Shown in pieces: positions 28,259 through 37,277 of a stretch of DNA of 64,000 nucleotides. The stretch lies in the NCBI RefSeq assembly GCF_039710355.1, contig NZ_JBDKWZ010000001.1, positions 496,001 to 560,000 on the forward strand, read 5' to 3'. The position numbers and the translations under genes are program-made. A model generated the notes under the pieces. That model searched no databases and was not told the DNA's origin. It saw only the letters and a list, made by a program, of their open reading frames with translations. Position 1 is the first letter of the stretch, and every line of letters begins with the position of its first letter. Source of the DNA: Rapidithrix thailandica. Its GTDB lineage: Bacteria > Bacteroidota > Bacteroidia > Cytophagales > Flammeovirgaceae.

Positions 28259-30562
28259 ATGCAAAAGCCGTTGTATTTTATTGGAATAACTTTACTTTTA
28301 TTATCCGGCTGTACCGGTCTCAAGACCCTGAACAAAGGAGAAAAACTGTATTCGGGAGCCGAAATTCACTACAAAGGAAAAGGGAAAAAAAGCTTAAAAG
28401 GCAAAGTGGAAGCGGAGTTGGAAGAGGTGATCGAAAAGCCGGTCCCCAATGAAAAGCTACTTGTTTCTCGTCCTAAGTTATGGCTCTATCGTATTGCAGG
28501 TACACCCAAAAAAGAGAAGGGGTTTAAGTACTGGATGAAAAACAAATTAGGATCACCTCCGGTACTTTCCACGGAAGCCGACCCGGAAAGGGCCAGTTTG
28601 CTGTTGGAAAATCGTCTGGCTAATAACGGTTACTTTGCTGCAAAAGTGGACTATGAGCTTTTACAACACCCTAAAACGATGGGTGTCCGTTATTGGGCGG
28701 AATTGCAGAACCCCTATTACCTTGATTCGATTTATTTTCCGGAAGGAGATACCCCTCTCATTCAGGCCATTCAAGAGCAGAAAAAAGAAAGTAGTTTAGA
28801 ACCGGGTAGTATGTACAACTTGACGGGTTTGAAATACGAACGGGCCCGGATAGAGGCCGCTTTGAAGGAACAAGGGTACTATTTTTTTCATCAGGAGTAT
28901 TTATTGTTTAAAGTAGACAGCACCGTGGGAGATAAACGCATGCATGTGTACCTTGATCTCAAAGAGGAAATTCCCGAAAAAGCCAAACATCCTTACACTA
29001 TTCGCAACATCTATGTGTACCTGGATCAAAATCGCAACTCGCTCCCGGAAGGGCAAGATACTCTGAAAATTGACCAATATTACTTTTTTGAAGGACGGAG
29101 AAAAGTAAAGCCCAAAGCCTTGATTCATAATATTCTGTTATCGCCCGGGGAAACATACAGCGGACTGGCCTTTCAAAGAACCCTCAAGCGGCTCAATGCT
29201 TTGGATATTTATAAATTTGTGAATGTCTCGTTTGAAGAAACCGGTTCCGGTGCACAGTTGGATATGCATATTGAACTCCTACTGAACCCTAAGCGCTCTT
29301 TGCAAATGGAGTTTAATTATGTCACCAAATCAAATAATTATACCGGACCTTTTGTCTCCATTACCCAAAGCAACCGGAATTTGTTTAGTGGAATGGAAAA
29401 CTTGTCGCTTCGTTTGCGTTCCGGCTTTGAGACCCAGTGGGGACAAGAGCAGAATAACCAAACCTCTTATGAATTGGGCCTGGAAGGTGAAATCCGTTTC
29501 CCGAAGGCTTTTTTGCCGCTGGTCTTGGGAGAACAACGCTCCCGCAGATATTTGGCGCAGTCCAGGCTGAAGGCGGGGGTAACTTTACTCAACCGGCCCC
29601 GGTATTTTAAAACAGCTTCTTTTGATGTAAGCTTTGGGTACCGCTGGTGGACAACGGAGCGAAATAGCTTTTCCTTTGACCCGGTAGCCGTAAATTATAT
29701 CCGCTTGTTGGAAGCACACGAAGGGCTGGATTCATTATTACAAGTGAATAAGCAATTGGAGGACCAAGTCGGAAATCAAATGATTTTGGGCAATCGATTT
29801 GTGTTTACCTATAATACGCCTTTTACCCCCAAGGATTTGACCTATTTCTATTGGAATGTGGATATTGAAATGGCGGGAAACCTGATGTATTTGGGAGATA
29901 AAATTTTCGGAGGCCGTACTGCTTCGGAAGGAGGTCCCAGAAATGCCCTGGGTGTGCCTTATGTGCAATATGCCAAAGTGAGTAATGAGTTCCGGTTTTA
30001 TAAACGGCTTTCCAAAAATAGCCTTTGGGTCAATCGCTTGTTTGTAGGTGTGGGCTATCCTTATGGCAATTCGGAGCTGATACCTTATGCCAAACAGTAT
30101 TTTGTAGGGGGGGCGAACAGTATCCGGGCTTTTGTGGCTCGACAAGTAGGCCCCGGTTCTTTCTTGGCGCAAAACTTACAAGAAAACCAAGTGTTTTTGG
30201 ACCAAACGGGGGATATTCGTTTGGAACTCAATACCGAGTGGCGCTTTCCCGTATTCTCCTATTTAAAGGGAGCTTTGTTTGTCGATGCGGGCAATGTCTG
30301 GTTGGTACGAAAAGACGAACTGAGGAAAGGAGAAGGGGTGTTTTCCATGGACCGGTTTTACAAAGAACTGGCAGTAGGAGCGGGTTTTGGTTTGCGCTTG
30401 GACGTGGAGTTTTTCGTACTGCGCTTGGATTGGGCCTTTCCCTTGATGATTCCGTATTTACCAGAGGGAGAGCGTTGGGTAGGAGGAGAAGTAAACCCCC
30501 TGAAAAAAGAATGGCGACAGAAGAATCTGCTGTTTAATCTGGCAATCGGTTATCCTTTCTAA
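28259..30562 (+). CDS. TamA/BamA-like outer-membrane lipoprotein (TamL type)
   Basis: About 767 residues of the Omp85 superfamily. The ATG at 28259 gives a lipoprotein signal (MQKPLYFIGITLLLLSGC); the frame is also open from an ATG at 28220. POTRA-like segments run through about residues 60-380, then a 16-strand barrel with RGD-like L6 equivalent near YFVGGANSIRAFVARQVGP (about 615-635, the conserved VRGF/VRGY region reads IRAF) and a C-terminal FNLAIGYPF ending in aromatic Phe. Lipid-anchored TamA variants are known in Bacteroidota as TamL and pair with TamB, here directly upstream. Likely role: assembly of outer-membrane proteins. Confidence 0.9.
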   Translation: MQKPLYFIGITLLLLSGCTGLKTLNKGEKLYSGAEIHYKGKGKKSLKGKVEAELEEVIEKPVPNEKLLVSRPKLWLYRIAGTPKKEKGFKYWMKNKLGSPPVLSTEADPERASLLLENRLANNGYFAAKVDYELLQHPKTMGVRYWAELQNPYYLDSIYFPEGDTPLIQAIQEQKKESSLEPGSMYNLTGLKYERARIEAALKEQGYYFFHQEYLLFKVDSTVGDKRMHVYLDLKEEIPEKAKHPYTIRNIYVYLDQNRNSLPEGQDTLKIDQYYFFEGRRKVKPKALIHNILLSPGETYSGLAFQRTLKRLNALDIYKFVNVSFEETGSGAQLDMHIELLLNPKRSLQMEFNYVTKSNNYTGPFVSITQSNRNLFSGMENLSLRLRSGFETQWGQEQNNQTSYELGLEGEIRFPKAFLPLVLGEQRSRRYLAQSRLKAGVTLLNRPRYFKTASFDVSFGYRWWTTERNSFSFDPVAVNYIRLLEAHEGLDSLLQVNKQLEDQVGNQMILGNRFVFTYNTPFTPKDLTYFYWNVDIEMAGNLMYLGDKIFGGRTASEGGPRNALGVPYVQYAKVSNEFRFYKRLSKNSLWVNRLFVGVGYPYGNSELIPYAKQYFVGGANSIRAFVARQVGPGSFLAQNLQENQVFLDQTGDIRLELNTEWRFPVFSYLKGALFVDAGNVWLVRKDELRKGEGVFSMDRFYKELAVGAGFGLRLDVEFFVLRLDWAFPLMIPYLPEGERWVGGEVNPLKKEWRQKNLLFNLAIGYPF

Positions 30563-30564
30563 GA

Positions 30565-30600
30565 AAAAACACACCCTTCCGGCAATTCGCCGGAAGGGTG
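30565..30600 (-). terminator. Terminator of the exonuclease gene
   Basis: Stem CACCCTTCCGGC / GCCGGAAGGGTG with an AATTC loop. The T tract (GTTTTTTC) is on the minus strand, so it primarily ends the exonuclease transcript; the tamB-tamL transcript meets the same hairpin. Confidence 0.85.
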
Positions 30601-30609
30601 CTGACCGGA

Positions 30610-31416
30610 TTATCTTGAGTTAAATTCACTCAATTTGATTTCCGTCAATTTATTCTTTGTATTTAATGGAAATTCTCCTTTCATCATCCAATCATAATAG
30701 CTGGGCTCTTGTTTGAGGACCTCCAGCACAGGACGGTTGCGGTGTTTTCCAAAGTTGAAAACCGGTACCCCCTGAAGGTTATACACCATTCTTCCGGCAA
30801 AGTCAATCATCCGGGATGAGGTGATTTCATGGAGCGCCTCCACATCATTTTTCACCGGGGTATACAACTTCCCGCTTTTATCTTTGATTTCTCTGCCTTC
30901 GTATTTTTTCACTTGTGCGTCCAATACTTCAAAGGTTGCCAAGGTATCGGCTTCGGCGGAGTGTGCATCGGTCAATTCTTTGTTACAGTAGAATTGATAG
31001 GCAGCTCCCAAAGTACGGGGCTCCATCATATGAAAGATTTTTTGGGCATCTACAATCTTGCGGTTACTCACATCAAACTCTACCCCTGCGCGCAGGAGTT
31101 CTTCCACCAACACTGGCAAGTCAAACTTCAATACATTGAAACCCGCTAAGTCGGCCCCTTCTAAAAACCGGGCCGTCTCTTTGGCAATTTCTTTGAAGGT
31201 GGGAGCGTCTTTGATATCTTCATCGTAAATTCCATGAATCATGCTGCTCTCGGCAGGGATAGGAATGGTAGGATTCACCCGCTTTGTACGGATTTCTTTG
31301 GAGCCGTCTGGCATCACTTTGACGATAGAAATTTCGATAATCCGGTCGCGGATGATATTGATTCCGGTGGTTTCCAGATCAAAGATAGCCAGTGGGTTTC
31401 TTAATTTTAAATGCAT
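30610..31416 (-). CDS. DEDDh 3'-5' exonuclease (DnaQ-like)
   Basis: 268 residues of the RNase T/DnaQ superfamily. All acidic ligands of the two-metal site are visible: Asp and Glu in AIFDLETTGI, Asp in GFNVLKFDLPVL, and the His/Asp pair in DAHSAEADTLATF. The final part (about 200-268, YNLQGVPVFNFGKHRNRPVL and YYDWMMKGEFP) is the small C-terminal extension seen in Bacteroidota homologues annotated as DNA polymerase III epsilon or stand-alone exonucleases. No polymerase gene is adjacent, so it may serve in repair or RNA turnover. Confidence 0.92.
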   Translation of the reverse strand: MHLKLRNPLAIFDLETTGINIIRDRIIEISIVKVMPDGSKEIRTKRVNPTIPIPAESSMIHGIYDEDIKDAPTFKEIAKETARFLEGADLAGFNVLKFDLPVLVEELLRAGVEFDVSNRKIVDAQKIFHMMEPRTLGAAYQFYCNKELTDAHSAEADTLATFEVLDAQVKKYEGREIKDKSGKLYTPVKNDVEALHEITSSRMIDFAGRMVYNLQGVPVFNFGKHRNRPVLEVLKQEPSYYDWMMKGEFPLNTKNKLTEIKLSEFNSR

Positions 31417-31917
31417 AATATGGTAAACGTGCGAGTTTTAAGTAATTGCTAACTTCTTAAATGTACAAAAAATATCAAATAAGTAAAGAGCAAAGATAGA
31501 AATAACGGGGAGCATACTGACGCTTCGTTCTACATTTTAAAAGGAAAGGGTAGGGGGCTGTCTTGTATAACCGGGGATTTCGCAATGGAAGTTAATTGGG
31601 CTGCTTTACGGTACTACAAGTATTCCAATGGACTGATGGGAATAAACCGGTACTGCAAAATGCAGAGAGAGTATCCTGTTTTGTTAAGTTTCTGTAAACA
31701 TCGGATTTTTAATCGGTATTTAAAGGGATATTTGGCTACTTTGTAAGTTGGAGACTAAGCAAAAAGTAACTTGGGATAAAAGTCTTGTACTTGACAGAAG
31801 CAAAAAACGAGAAAAGTTATATTACAGAAGTGAGGCTTGATACAATGAACACTTCTTAGAGGGGCTTGAATGCTTAGGATTCAATTTTTTATTTTTTGAC
31901 TATAAATTGACATTTTT
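31417..31917. other. Intergenic region, no convincing gene
   Basis: About 500 bases. A 54-codon frame (31585-31749, plus) exists but has no recognisable motif or signal and is probably chance. The 60 bases before 31918 are very AT-rich and likely carry the acetyltransferase promoter. Confidence 0.45.
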
Positions 31918-32370
31918 ATGAAAATTATCAGAGCAACTACCGATGATTTGGACCATTTGACTAGGTTATTTGATAATTACCGTCAGTTTTACCGGCAAGT
32001 GTCAGACTTGGATGGAGCCAAGGTATTTTTGAAAGAGCGGATTACTCAATTACAATCTGAAATATTTATTGCTTACGATATTAGTGAAAACGGCTATCAA
32101 GAAGGGATGGGGTTTATACAATTGTATCCGGTGTTTTCCTCGGTTTCGATGAAGAAATTGTGGTTATTAAATGATTTGTACGTAAAAACGGAGTATCGAG
32201 AACAAGGGGTAGGAGTTGCATTACTGGGTGCTGCCAAAGAGTTGGCCCGGGAAACAGGAGCAAAAGGCCTGATGTTGGAAACCGAATGCACGAATGAAAA
32301 TGCTCAGCGCTTATATGAAAAGCAGGGGTTTAAGCGAAATGAAAACTTTTTTTACAATTTTGATATTTAG
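31918..32370 (+). CDS. GNAT family N-acetyltransferase
   Basis: 150 residues. GNAT enzymes transfer acetyl from acetyl-CoA to amines. The acetyl-CoA pyrophosphate loop is visible as YREQGVGVALLGAAKELARE (RxxGxG, about 97-106), followed by the beta-5 segment GLMLETECTNENAQRLYEKQ and the GFKRNENFFYNF end that is usual in the family. Acceptor substrate is unknown. The gene is on its own between two noncoding stretches. Confidence 0.92.
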   Translation: MKIIRATTDDLDHLTRLFDNYRQFYRQVSDLDGAKVFLKERITQLQSEIFIAYDISENGYQEGMGFIQLYPVFSSVSMKKLWLLNDLYVKTEYREQGVGVALLGAAKELARETGAKGLMLETECTNENAQRLYEKQGFKRNENFFYNFDI

Positions 32371-32663
32371 GTTTGGGAGGAGGCTTTCTATGCATGAATG
32401 CATAACTGGCGAAGAAATATAAAAGCTGCATTTCCGGGAGGGAAGCAAGGAGGGTTCTATATACTTCGGTGTTCCCCCTGAGGTATTTATGTTTTCCACT
32501 TATCTTCCTGCTCTTACCATTAAGCTTTGCCACTTACCATTCAAAATAACCCTATAACCCCCTAATATGAAATGCCGTTGAAATTAATAAGGGAGAAAAA
32601 AGATTTTTTCTTACCTTTCTTATGTATTTCAACTACTCAATAAAGTAGTACAACAGATCTAAA

Positions 32664-33620
32664 ATGCCTGTGTCCCAATCCCATATCTTCGATAAAATTA
32701 CAACGTTTTTTGGTCGTGTCAAACGGAGTTTTGAGCGCATCGGATGGCCTGTGTTTAGTGAAAGAGGGCTGCCAATTGCCATGCACCAACAAATACAGGA
32801 CTTAACGCCCAAACAACGGCAATCGTTTTATTTCCTGTATACACAAGCCGTAAATACACATCGCAAAAGGCGGAATATTGCGATCGTATTATCCGCCTGG
32901 GCTTTTTTTGCCGGATGGTTTTGGGTAGGTGTGGGCCTGTTGGTGTATTTGTGGTATTTGAAAAACCGGACCATTCCGGAGACTTCCCAAAGAATATTCC
33001 AATTGGCAACCATGTCTGCTGCGAAACCCGGTAGTCGCTTTACCCCTTCCTCAAACAACCCTTATACAAGGTATGGCTTTACGGTTCGGGAGCCGAAAGA
33101 AATGGATTTTTCTTATGATCCGGCCAATTTATCCGTAGAAAATCTGGAAACCGGTTATTTAGTCGATTACGATTTGAAAACCTGGCAGGTCGCCCAACAC
33201 GAACAGTATGACTGGAATGAGACGGCATCGGAAAAGGTGGTGACATTGGTGCACGAAACCGAAACACTGATTCTGCATTTGTGTAAGGAATATAATTTTA
33301 CGGTGATTCAACGGATGGACCCCTTAAGTATTCACGCCATCCAAAACGGGTTGGAACAAAAATTATTAAAAGGAATAATGCCCGATAATATTTTGACTGT
33401 GAAAGACCGGCTTTTTTACCGGGATACCCGAATGGAAGGTTGGTATTTTAACTTAAGTAAAAATAAAAAAGCCCAAAAAGTGACCCTCTGGGAATATTTT
33501 GACGAGTCCAGAAAACAACATTTGCGTATAGAAGTACGGGGGAAAAATGTAAAAGCCTGGACGGGCGTTCAACTTTCTGTGTACGAGTTTGATGAAGTAC
33601 TGCCAAATAAAACCAAGTAA
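32664..33620 (+). CDS. Membrane protein with DUF4178-like domain (tentative)
   Basis: 318 residues. A predicted membrane hairpin lies near residues 72-95 (IAIVLSAWAFFAGWFWVGVG). The C-terminal part reads like DUF4178: GYLVDYDLKTWQVAQHEQYD, then a paired LWEYFDESRKQHLRIEV and VQLSVYEFDEVLP; DUF4178 proteins are often encoded near PspA/IM30-type genes. A small PspB-like membrane protein follows 240 bases downstream, with a MITE in between. I infer an envelope-stress role from this context only. The family call should be confirmed by profile search. Confidence 0.6.
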   Translation: MPVSQSHIFDKITTFFGRVKRSFERIGWPVFSERGLPIAMHQQIQDLTPKQRQSFYFLYTQAVNTHRKRRNIAIVLSAWAFFAGWFWVGVGLLVYLWYLKNRTIPETSQRIFQLATMSAAKPGSRFTPSSNNPYTRYGFTVREPKEMDFSYDPANLSVENLETGYLVDYDLKTWQVAQHEQYDWNETASEKVVTLVHETETLILHLCKEYNFTVIQRMDPLSIHAIQNGLEQKLLKGIMPDNILTVKDRLFYRDTRMEGWYFNLSKNKKAQKVTLWEYFDESRKQHLRIEVRGKNVKAWTGVQLSVYEFDEVLPNKTK

Positions 33621-33667
33621 GCAGCAGCGTAGTGGAAGGAGTTTCTTAAAATAGTTGTTTTGACAGT

Positions 33668-33828
33668 GAAGTGGTTTACACGTATCGTTTTTGACCGAAG
33701 ATGGAATCAAAATCGGCTCATCAAGGCACTTTTTGAAGAGAATAGCCAAAGCTATTGTTGCAAAAAGTAACACAGAGGAGGCGTTTTTGAAACATTTTTC
33801 AGGAAAAAGAAAAAGTTTAATTCGCTTC
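33668..33828 (+). mobile_element. MITE-like element, family 1, copy A (161 bp)
   Basis: Same length and about 91 % identical by eye to the reverse complement of 11677-11837. Ends are GAAGTGGTTTAC and TTAATTCGCTTC (imperfect inverted repeats) and a 3-bp direct repeat AGT flanks it (33665-33667 and 33829-33831). It carries the same internal hairpin (AATAGC-CAAA-GCTATT, 33740-33755). It lies between the DUF4178-like gene and the PspB-like gene, 30 bases before the latter's start. Confidence 0.82.
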
Positions 33829-33858
33829 AGTATATTCGTTTTCTATCCTGTACTGACT

Positions 33859-34179
33859 ATGAGTTATATATTTTTTTTCATTGTACTAATTCCCATAATA
33901 GCCATCTTAAGCGACACCGTAGTGAAGATGAAAAAGCTACAAGTGCAAAAGGAAGGACTAAGTACAAAGGACAAACAACTGTTAGAGAATTTACTGGAAG
34001 AAAATAAGGACTTGAAAAAACGTTTGGAAAACCTGGAAGTGATTGCTTTGGAAGGTAGCACCATCGCCTTAGATAACCCCTCCTTAAAAGAAAAGGAATT
34101 GCAAAATCAGATTAATTACCTGGCGGATGAAATTAAAAAGCTCAAAGACAGCCAAAACCCTACTGCACCTGAAAGCTAG
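33859..34179 (+). CDS. PspB-like small membrane protein with coiled coil
   Basis: 106 residues using the ATG at 33859. One N-terminal transmembrane helix (MSYIFFFIVLIPIIAIL) is followed by a charged coiled coil (QLLENLLEENKDLKKRLENL) and a second heptad-rich stretch near the C-terminus. The layout resembles PspB of the phage-shock system (helix plus leucine-zipper-like tail) although it is longer. A longer frame opens at a TTG at 33691, but those residues come from the MITE and are not conserved as protein between the two copies (only about 2 of 12 changes are silent). Function by context is inferred. Confidence 0.65.
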   Translation: MSYIFFFIVLIPIIAILSDTVVKMKKLQVQKEGLSTKDKQLLENLLEENKDLKKRLENLEVIALEGSTIALDNPSLKEKELQNQINYLADEIKKLKDSQNPTAPES

Positions 34180-34487
34180 GGATGTTTGCGATCCGTTTCA
34201 TTACCCGTATGCATAATTTCTATACAATGCCTTTCATTTCTGTTAAAAAGTCATTTTTTTGTACTACTGATTGCCCGGAGAATTTATCCGGAAAGCAGTA
34301 AGTCAATAAAAGTCTTCCAAAACAAATACCGGGAGAGACTTTAACTTTCAACATTATCGTGATCATATGATTTATTTGAAAAGCAAGTGGGCTGGGCTGT
34401 CTCCTAAGGCGCCGGTTTGCCTGTACCATTGGGATTGCGAGAATGTCTATTGTAAAACGAAAAATTAAAGTATCAAGCTGATAAGGG
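34180..34487. other. Intergenic region, nothing recognised
   Basis: About 310 bases between the PspB-like and IclR genes. A short inverted repeat (TTGCCCGG ... CCGGAAAGCA) near 34270-34295 is weak. No gene or known regulatory element is visible. Confidence 0.4.
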
Positions 34488-35234
34488 ATGATTCAGGTAG
34501 TGAACAGGGCAATGGATATTTTGGAATATATTGCTCGCAATAACAATCAAGAACCTTCATTAAGTGTAATTGCCAATTATTTAAGTCTGAACCATGGAAC
34601 TTGTGCCAATATTCTGAAGACCTTGGTGAACCGTAACTATGTAGAACAAATTGGCAGAAAAAAAGGCTATCGCTTGGGACCGATGGCCTATTACCTTACC
34701 GGCAATTATTCCTACCGGAATGAATTACTGAGCGCTGCCAAAATTCCTATCGAAGAATTGACCCATTCTATCAATGAGGGGGCGATACTGGCGATTCTGA
34801 AAGACAACCTCCGGGTAATCATCCACGAAGTAAAAGCCAATCATGAGTTACAAGTAATGAACCTGGTGGAGCGGAATGTGTATATGACTTCGACCGGGCG
34901 CTTGTTGATTGCTTATTTGAACGATCAGGAAAGGCAATTTTTTGTGGAAAAGTACGGATTGCCCAAGCGGGAGATTTGGCCGGAAGTGGAAGATACCCAA
35001 GACTTTTTTGCTCAACTCGATAAAATAAAAAGGGAAGGGATGGCCTTTCAAACCTCAGCATCTCATGTGACGGGTGTATCCGTGCCAATCTGGAAAAATG
35101 AAAAGGTCATTGCCAGTTTGGGCGTGTATTTGCCCGAAATGCGCTTTTCAGGAGAGTTGAGAGAGATTATTATCGAACGGCTTTTACAAACTTCTCAGAT
35201 TATCAATAGTAATCTGAATACCCAGCAAAATTAA
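34488..35234 (+). CDS. IclR family transcriptional regulator
   Basis: 248 residues. The N-terminal winged helix-turn-helix (about 1-65) contains VIANYLSLNHGTCANILKTL as the recognition region; the IclR effector-binding domain follows (about 80-245) with MTSTGRLLIAYLNDQERQFF and the ligand-pocket segment SHVTGVSVPIWKNEKVIASL. IclR proteins regulate catabolic or uptake genes from a neighbouring position; the convergent sodium:solute symporter and its small ORF are candidates but lie on the other side. Effector is unknown. Confidence 0.92.
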   Translation: MIQVVNRAMDILEYIARNNNQEPSLSVIANYLSLNHGTCANILKTLVNRNYVEQIGRKKGYRLGPMAYYLTGNYSYRNELLSAAKIPIEELTHSINEGAILAILKDNLRVIIHEVKANHELQVMNLVERNVYMTSTGRLLIAYLNDQERQFFVEKYGLPKREIWPEVEDTQDFFAQLDKIKREGMAFQTSASHVTGVSVPIWKNEKVIASLGVYLPEMRFSGELREIIIERLLQTSQIINSNLNTQQN

Positions 35235-35240
35235 AAATAA

Positions 35241-35275
35241 AGAGAGTGTTGGCCCATTGTGGCAAACACTCTCTT
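35241..35275. terminator. Terminator between convergent IclR and symporter genes
   Basis: Stem AGAGAGTGTT / AACACTCTCT with a 14-base loop; T runs flank it on the minus strand. Confidence 0.75.
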
Positions 35276-35307
35276 CTACAAATTTTTATCTTTTATAAAA
35301 TCACATC

Positions 35308-36990
35308 TTATTTCCTTAGAAAGGGCTGTAAAATGAGGCTAAATATCATCACAGCTCCACAGCCAATAGCATTGTACCATAAGTAGCCGATATCAGTAGT
35401 GGCAAACAAGATAAAGACCATCATTTGGGCCAGAATGGCACTGATAAAAACAGCATTTCCACGAATAAACCGCATGAAAAAAGCGATCAGGAAAATGCCT
35501 AGAATGGTGCCATAGAACACAGAACCCAGAATATTGACCATTTCAATCAGGTTTTCGGCCAGTTTGGCCAAAAAGGCAAATACAATGGCCATAACGCCCC
35601 AAAAAGCCGTGAGCATTTTTGACATGACCAAATAATGCTGCTCGCTGCCGTTTTGCCGGACGATCCGTTTGTAAAAGTCCACGGTGGTGGTGGAACCCAA
35701 GGCATTTAATTCCCCGGATGTGGAAGACATGGCTGCCGAAAAAATGACGGCCAGCAGTAGCCCGATGATGCCTTCGGGCATGTATTTCATAATAAAGGTC
35801 AAAAAGACATAATCCGAATCTTTCGTTTCATACTCGATGTCCCGGGTTTTTAACAATGCCTTTACCTCACTACGTATGGAATCCCCCTCTTGCTGGATCG
35901 CTTTTACATGTTGTTCGGCTCTTTGGATTTCCTCCTCCGAGCCGTTGTTCATCGCGTATGCAAAATTCTCCAACTGCTCTTTTTTATTTTGAAAATTCTC
36001 GGAATAAGCCGCATCCAGTTTTGAAAACTGTTCTGCATACTCGGAATTTTGAAGCAAGGTTACTCCTTGTTCTTTAAAAAAAACAGGAGGTTTTTCGAAT
36101 TGGTAAAAAATAAAGACCATCACACCTACCAGCAAGATGAAAAATTGCATGGGAATCTTCAGCATCGCATTGAACATGAGTCCCAGCCGGCTGGCGGTGA
36201 TGTTCTTTCCGGATATGTAACGTTGTACCTGCGATTGATCCGTACCAAAGTAAGAGAGGGCAAGAAACAAACCTCCTGTTAGCCCTGACCATAGGGTATA
36301 GCGTTTGGTATAGTCAAAGGAAAGGTCAACGACTTCCAGTTTGCCCATTTTACCCGAAATCTTCACAGCCTCCATAAAGCCAATATATTCGGGAAACCGT
36401 TGTATGATGAGGAAGAAAGCAGTAAACATTCCCAACATGATTACCCCCATCTGGTATTTTTGGGTGAGGCTGACGGCTTTGGTCCCTCCGGATACCGTAT
36501 AAATAATTACCAAAATCCCGACAAATAAGATGGTATAATCGAGATTCCAATGTAAGATGGAAGAAAGGATAATGGCCGGTGCGTAGATGGTAATCCCCGC
36601 AGCCAATCCCCTTTGCAGCAAAAACAAGAAAGCTCCTAACAGGCGGGTCCTCAGATCGAAGCGTTTTTCTAAAAACTCGTAGGCGGTATATACCTTAAGC
36701 CGGTAATACAAGGGAATAAAAACGGCCGAAATAATGACCAAGGCTATGGGCAAGCCAAAGTAATTTTGAACAAAAGCCATCCCGCTTTCATATGCTTGGC
36801 CGGGCGTGGAAAGAAAAGTAATGGCACTGGCTTGTGTTGCCATCACGGAGAGTCCGATGGTCCCCCAACTCATACTCTTGTCGCCCAGGAGGTACTCCTG
36901 AATATTTTTGCTTCCCCGGGTTTTCCATACACCATAGATCACGATACAACCCAAAGTGCCTAACAATACGGTCCAGTCTAGTGTGCTCAT
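35308..36990 (-). CDS. Sodium:solute symporter (SSS family)
   Basis: 560 residues, about 13 transmembrane helices of the LeuT fold. Recognisable are the first helices with YLLGDKSMSWGTIGLSVMAT, the sodium-site helix MATQASAITFLSTPGQAYES, and FSAAMSSTSGELNALGSTTT in TM8, typical of solute/sodium transporters related to sialic acid and sugar carriers. An unusual hydrophilic, coiled-coil-like insertion of about 90 residues (about 290-380) separates two helices. Its start (36990) overlaps the stop of the 51-codon membrane ORF upstream by ATGA, so both are probably translated together. Substrate not determined. Confidence 0.93.
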   Translation of the reverse strand: MSTLDWTVLLGTLGCIVIYGVWKTRGSKNIQEYLLGDKSMSWGTIGLSVMATQASAITFLSTPGQAYESGMAFVQNYFGLPIALVIISAVFIPLYYRLKVYTAYEFLEKRFDLRTRLLGAFLFLLQRGLAAGITIYAPAIILSSILHWNLDYTILFVGILVIIYTVSGGTKAVSLTQKYQMGVIMLGMFTAFFLIIQRFPEYIGFMEAVKISGKMGKLEVVDLSFDYTKRYTLWSGLTGGLFLALSYFGTDQSQVQRYISGKNITASRLGLMFNAMLKIPMQFFILLVGVMVFIFYQFEKPPVFFKEQGVTLLQNSEYAEQFSKLDAAYSENFQNKKEQLENFAYAMNNGSEEEIQRAEQHVKAIQQEGDSIRSEVKALLKTRDIEYETKDSDYVFLTFIMKYMPEGIIGLLLAVIFSAAMSSTSGELNALGSTTTVDFYKRIVRQNGSEQHYLVMSKMLTAFWGVMAIVFAFLAKLAENLIEMVNILGSVFYGTILGIFLIAFFMRFIRGNAVFISAILAQMMVFILFATTDIGYLWYNAIGCGAVMIFSLILQPFLRK

Positions 36991-37142
36991 TGGAAAATAA
37001 CGGTAAATAAGTAAAATAGTAGAATCAATAATGCTAACTCACCCAATACAAAACCATACAGTTTTTTCCAGGATCGCATAAAGGAGGGTAAACCAAATTC
37101 CCTCAACTCCCTCTCTTCCTCATTATTAAGTTGCTTATTCAT
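36987..37142 (-). CDS. 51-residue single-span membrane protein coupled to the symporter
   Basis: A short frame from the ATG at 37142 (MNKQLNNEEERELREFGLPS) with a polar N-terminus and one transmembrane helix (YGFVLGELALLILLFYLFTV). Its TGA overlaps the symporter ATG as ATGA, the classic sign of translational coupling. Comparable small accessory subunits precede some SSS transporters (DUF4212/YjcH next to ActP-type symporters), but this protein is shorter and does not clearly match either. I consider it a real gene and a candidate symporter subunit or regulator. Confidence 0.7.
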   Translation of the reverse strand: MNKQLNNEEERELREFGLPSFMRSWKKLYGFVLGELALLILLFYLFTVIFQ

Positions 37143-37277
37143 AGGTTGTGATTAGATAATATTTGCAGTTATCTGGAATTATTAACATCTGCTGATTTTT
37201 GTTAACGATTGAGCTAAAAGCAATTCTTTAAATTGAATTTATGTTTGAGAATTCATTCTTGGTTAAAGCATATCGTT

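Noticed and set aside
31585..31749. 54-codon ORF in the gap before the acetyltransferase gene
   Set aside because: No motif, signal peptide or terminator; composition looks random.
33691..33858. Extension of the PspB-like protein to a TTG within the MITE
   Set aside because: The matching copy at 11677-11837 shows mostly amino-acid-changing differences, so the extension is repeat sequence, not protein.
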